Shown piece after piece: positions 63,986 through 64,000 of a stretch of 64,000 nt of DNA. The stretch comes from JADKCL01 sp031415375 (lineage in GTDB: Bacteria > Bacteroidota > Bacteroidia > J057 > JADKCL01). Each line of letters starts with the position of its first letter. Position 1 is the first letter of the stretch. The notes beneath the pieces are model-generated. The model saw only the letters and a program-made list of their open reading frames with translations. It was not told the DNA's origin and did not search any database. The stretch covers positions 6,142 to 70,141 of the forward strand of contig JANORP010000289.1 in assembly GCA_031415375.1 (NCBI GenBank). The letters run 5' to 3'. A program made the translations under genes and the position numbers.

Positions 63986-64000
63986 CTCCCCACGACTTGT

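Overview
The window reads as a chromosome segment of a free-living Bacteroidota bacterium. Several secreted proteins end in type IX secretion (T9SS) sorting domains. There is an iron operon of DUF4856, imelysin, HTTM and TonB-receptor type, and HTH-containing regulators of Bacteroidota type. At least two promoters fit the Bacteroidota pattern TTG-N20-21-TAnnTTTG. Most genes are moderately GC-rich; the leftmost 5.8 kb is visibly more AT-rich and looks acquired. I cannot name the genus. No tRNA, rRNA, CRISPR array, integrase or complete insertion sequence was found.

Layout. (1) 1-5756, minus strand: a type II CBASS anti-phage operon. A frameshifted CD-NTase copy and an intact CD-NTase are followed by an E2-E1 fusion (Cap2), a JAMM deconjugase (Cap3) and a SAVED-CHAT protease effector that runs off the left edge. 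The cyclase should make a cyclic oligonucleotide, Cap2/Cap3 should prime and unprime the cyclase, and SAVED should bind the messenger and switch on the caspase-like CHAT protease. (2) 5757-6583: debris holding one copy of a dispersed hairpin repeat joined to a T9SS domain remnant. (3) 6584-13427: a TetR regulator, small unrecognised proteins, two genes that share a homologous structured 5' leader, a T9SS protein and a lipoprotein. (4) 13650-16607: a GH3-like/beta-lactamase-like fusion. (5) 16898-23711: a NarL-type regulator and the iron operon, both preceded by the same palindrome. (6) 23820-28167: an AAA ATPase facing a duplicated-domain protein, then an ECF sigma factor with a probable anti-sigma gene.

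(7) 28168-29444: a gene-free stretch with strong hairpins. (8) 29445-37625: an Omp28-like T9SS protein, a secreted protein, an HTH/coiled-coil protein, topoisomerase IV subunit B, a membrane-anchored gluzincin and a PHB-depolymerase-type esterase. (9) 37738-46572: an AraC regulator with membrane domain, a cytochrome P450, a CPBP protease, a large Ig/GEVED T9SS protein and an acyltransferase. (10) 46594-56257: a GH13 lipoprotein, a geranylgeranyl-reductase-type flavoprotein, an Rpn-type nuclease beside a MITE-like element, a T9SS esterase coupled to a two-helix pore-like protein, a LOG protein, a Crp regulator and a DinB protein. (11) 56358-63951: an FKBP isomerase, two lipoproteins, a membrane pentapeptide-repeat protein, a MoaD-like/BNR-repeat pair and a GT39-type membrane protein.

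The features most worth following are the CBASS operon with its broken tandem cyclase, the paired leader RNAs at 10110-10189 and 10749-10828, the shared operator around 16900 and 17670, and two small families of dispersed hairpin repeats.
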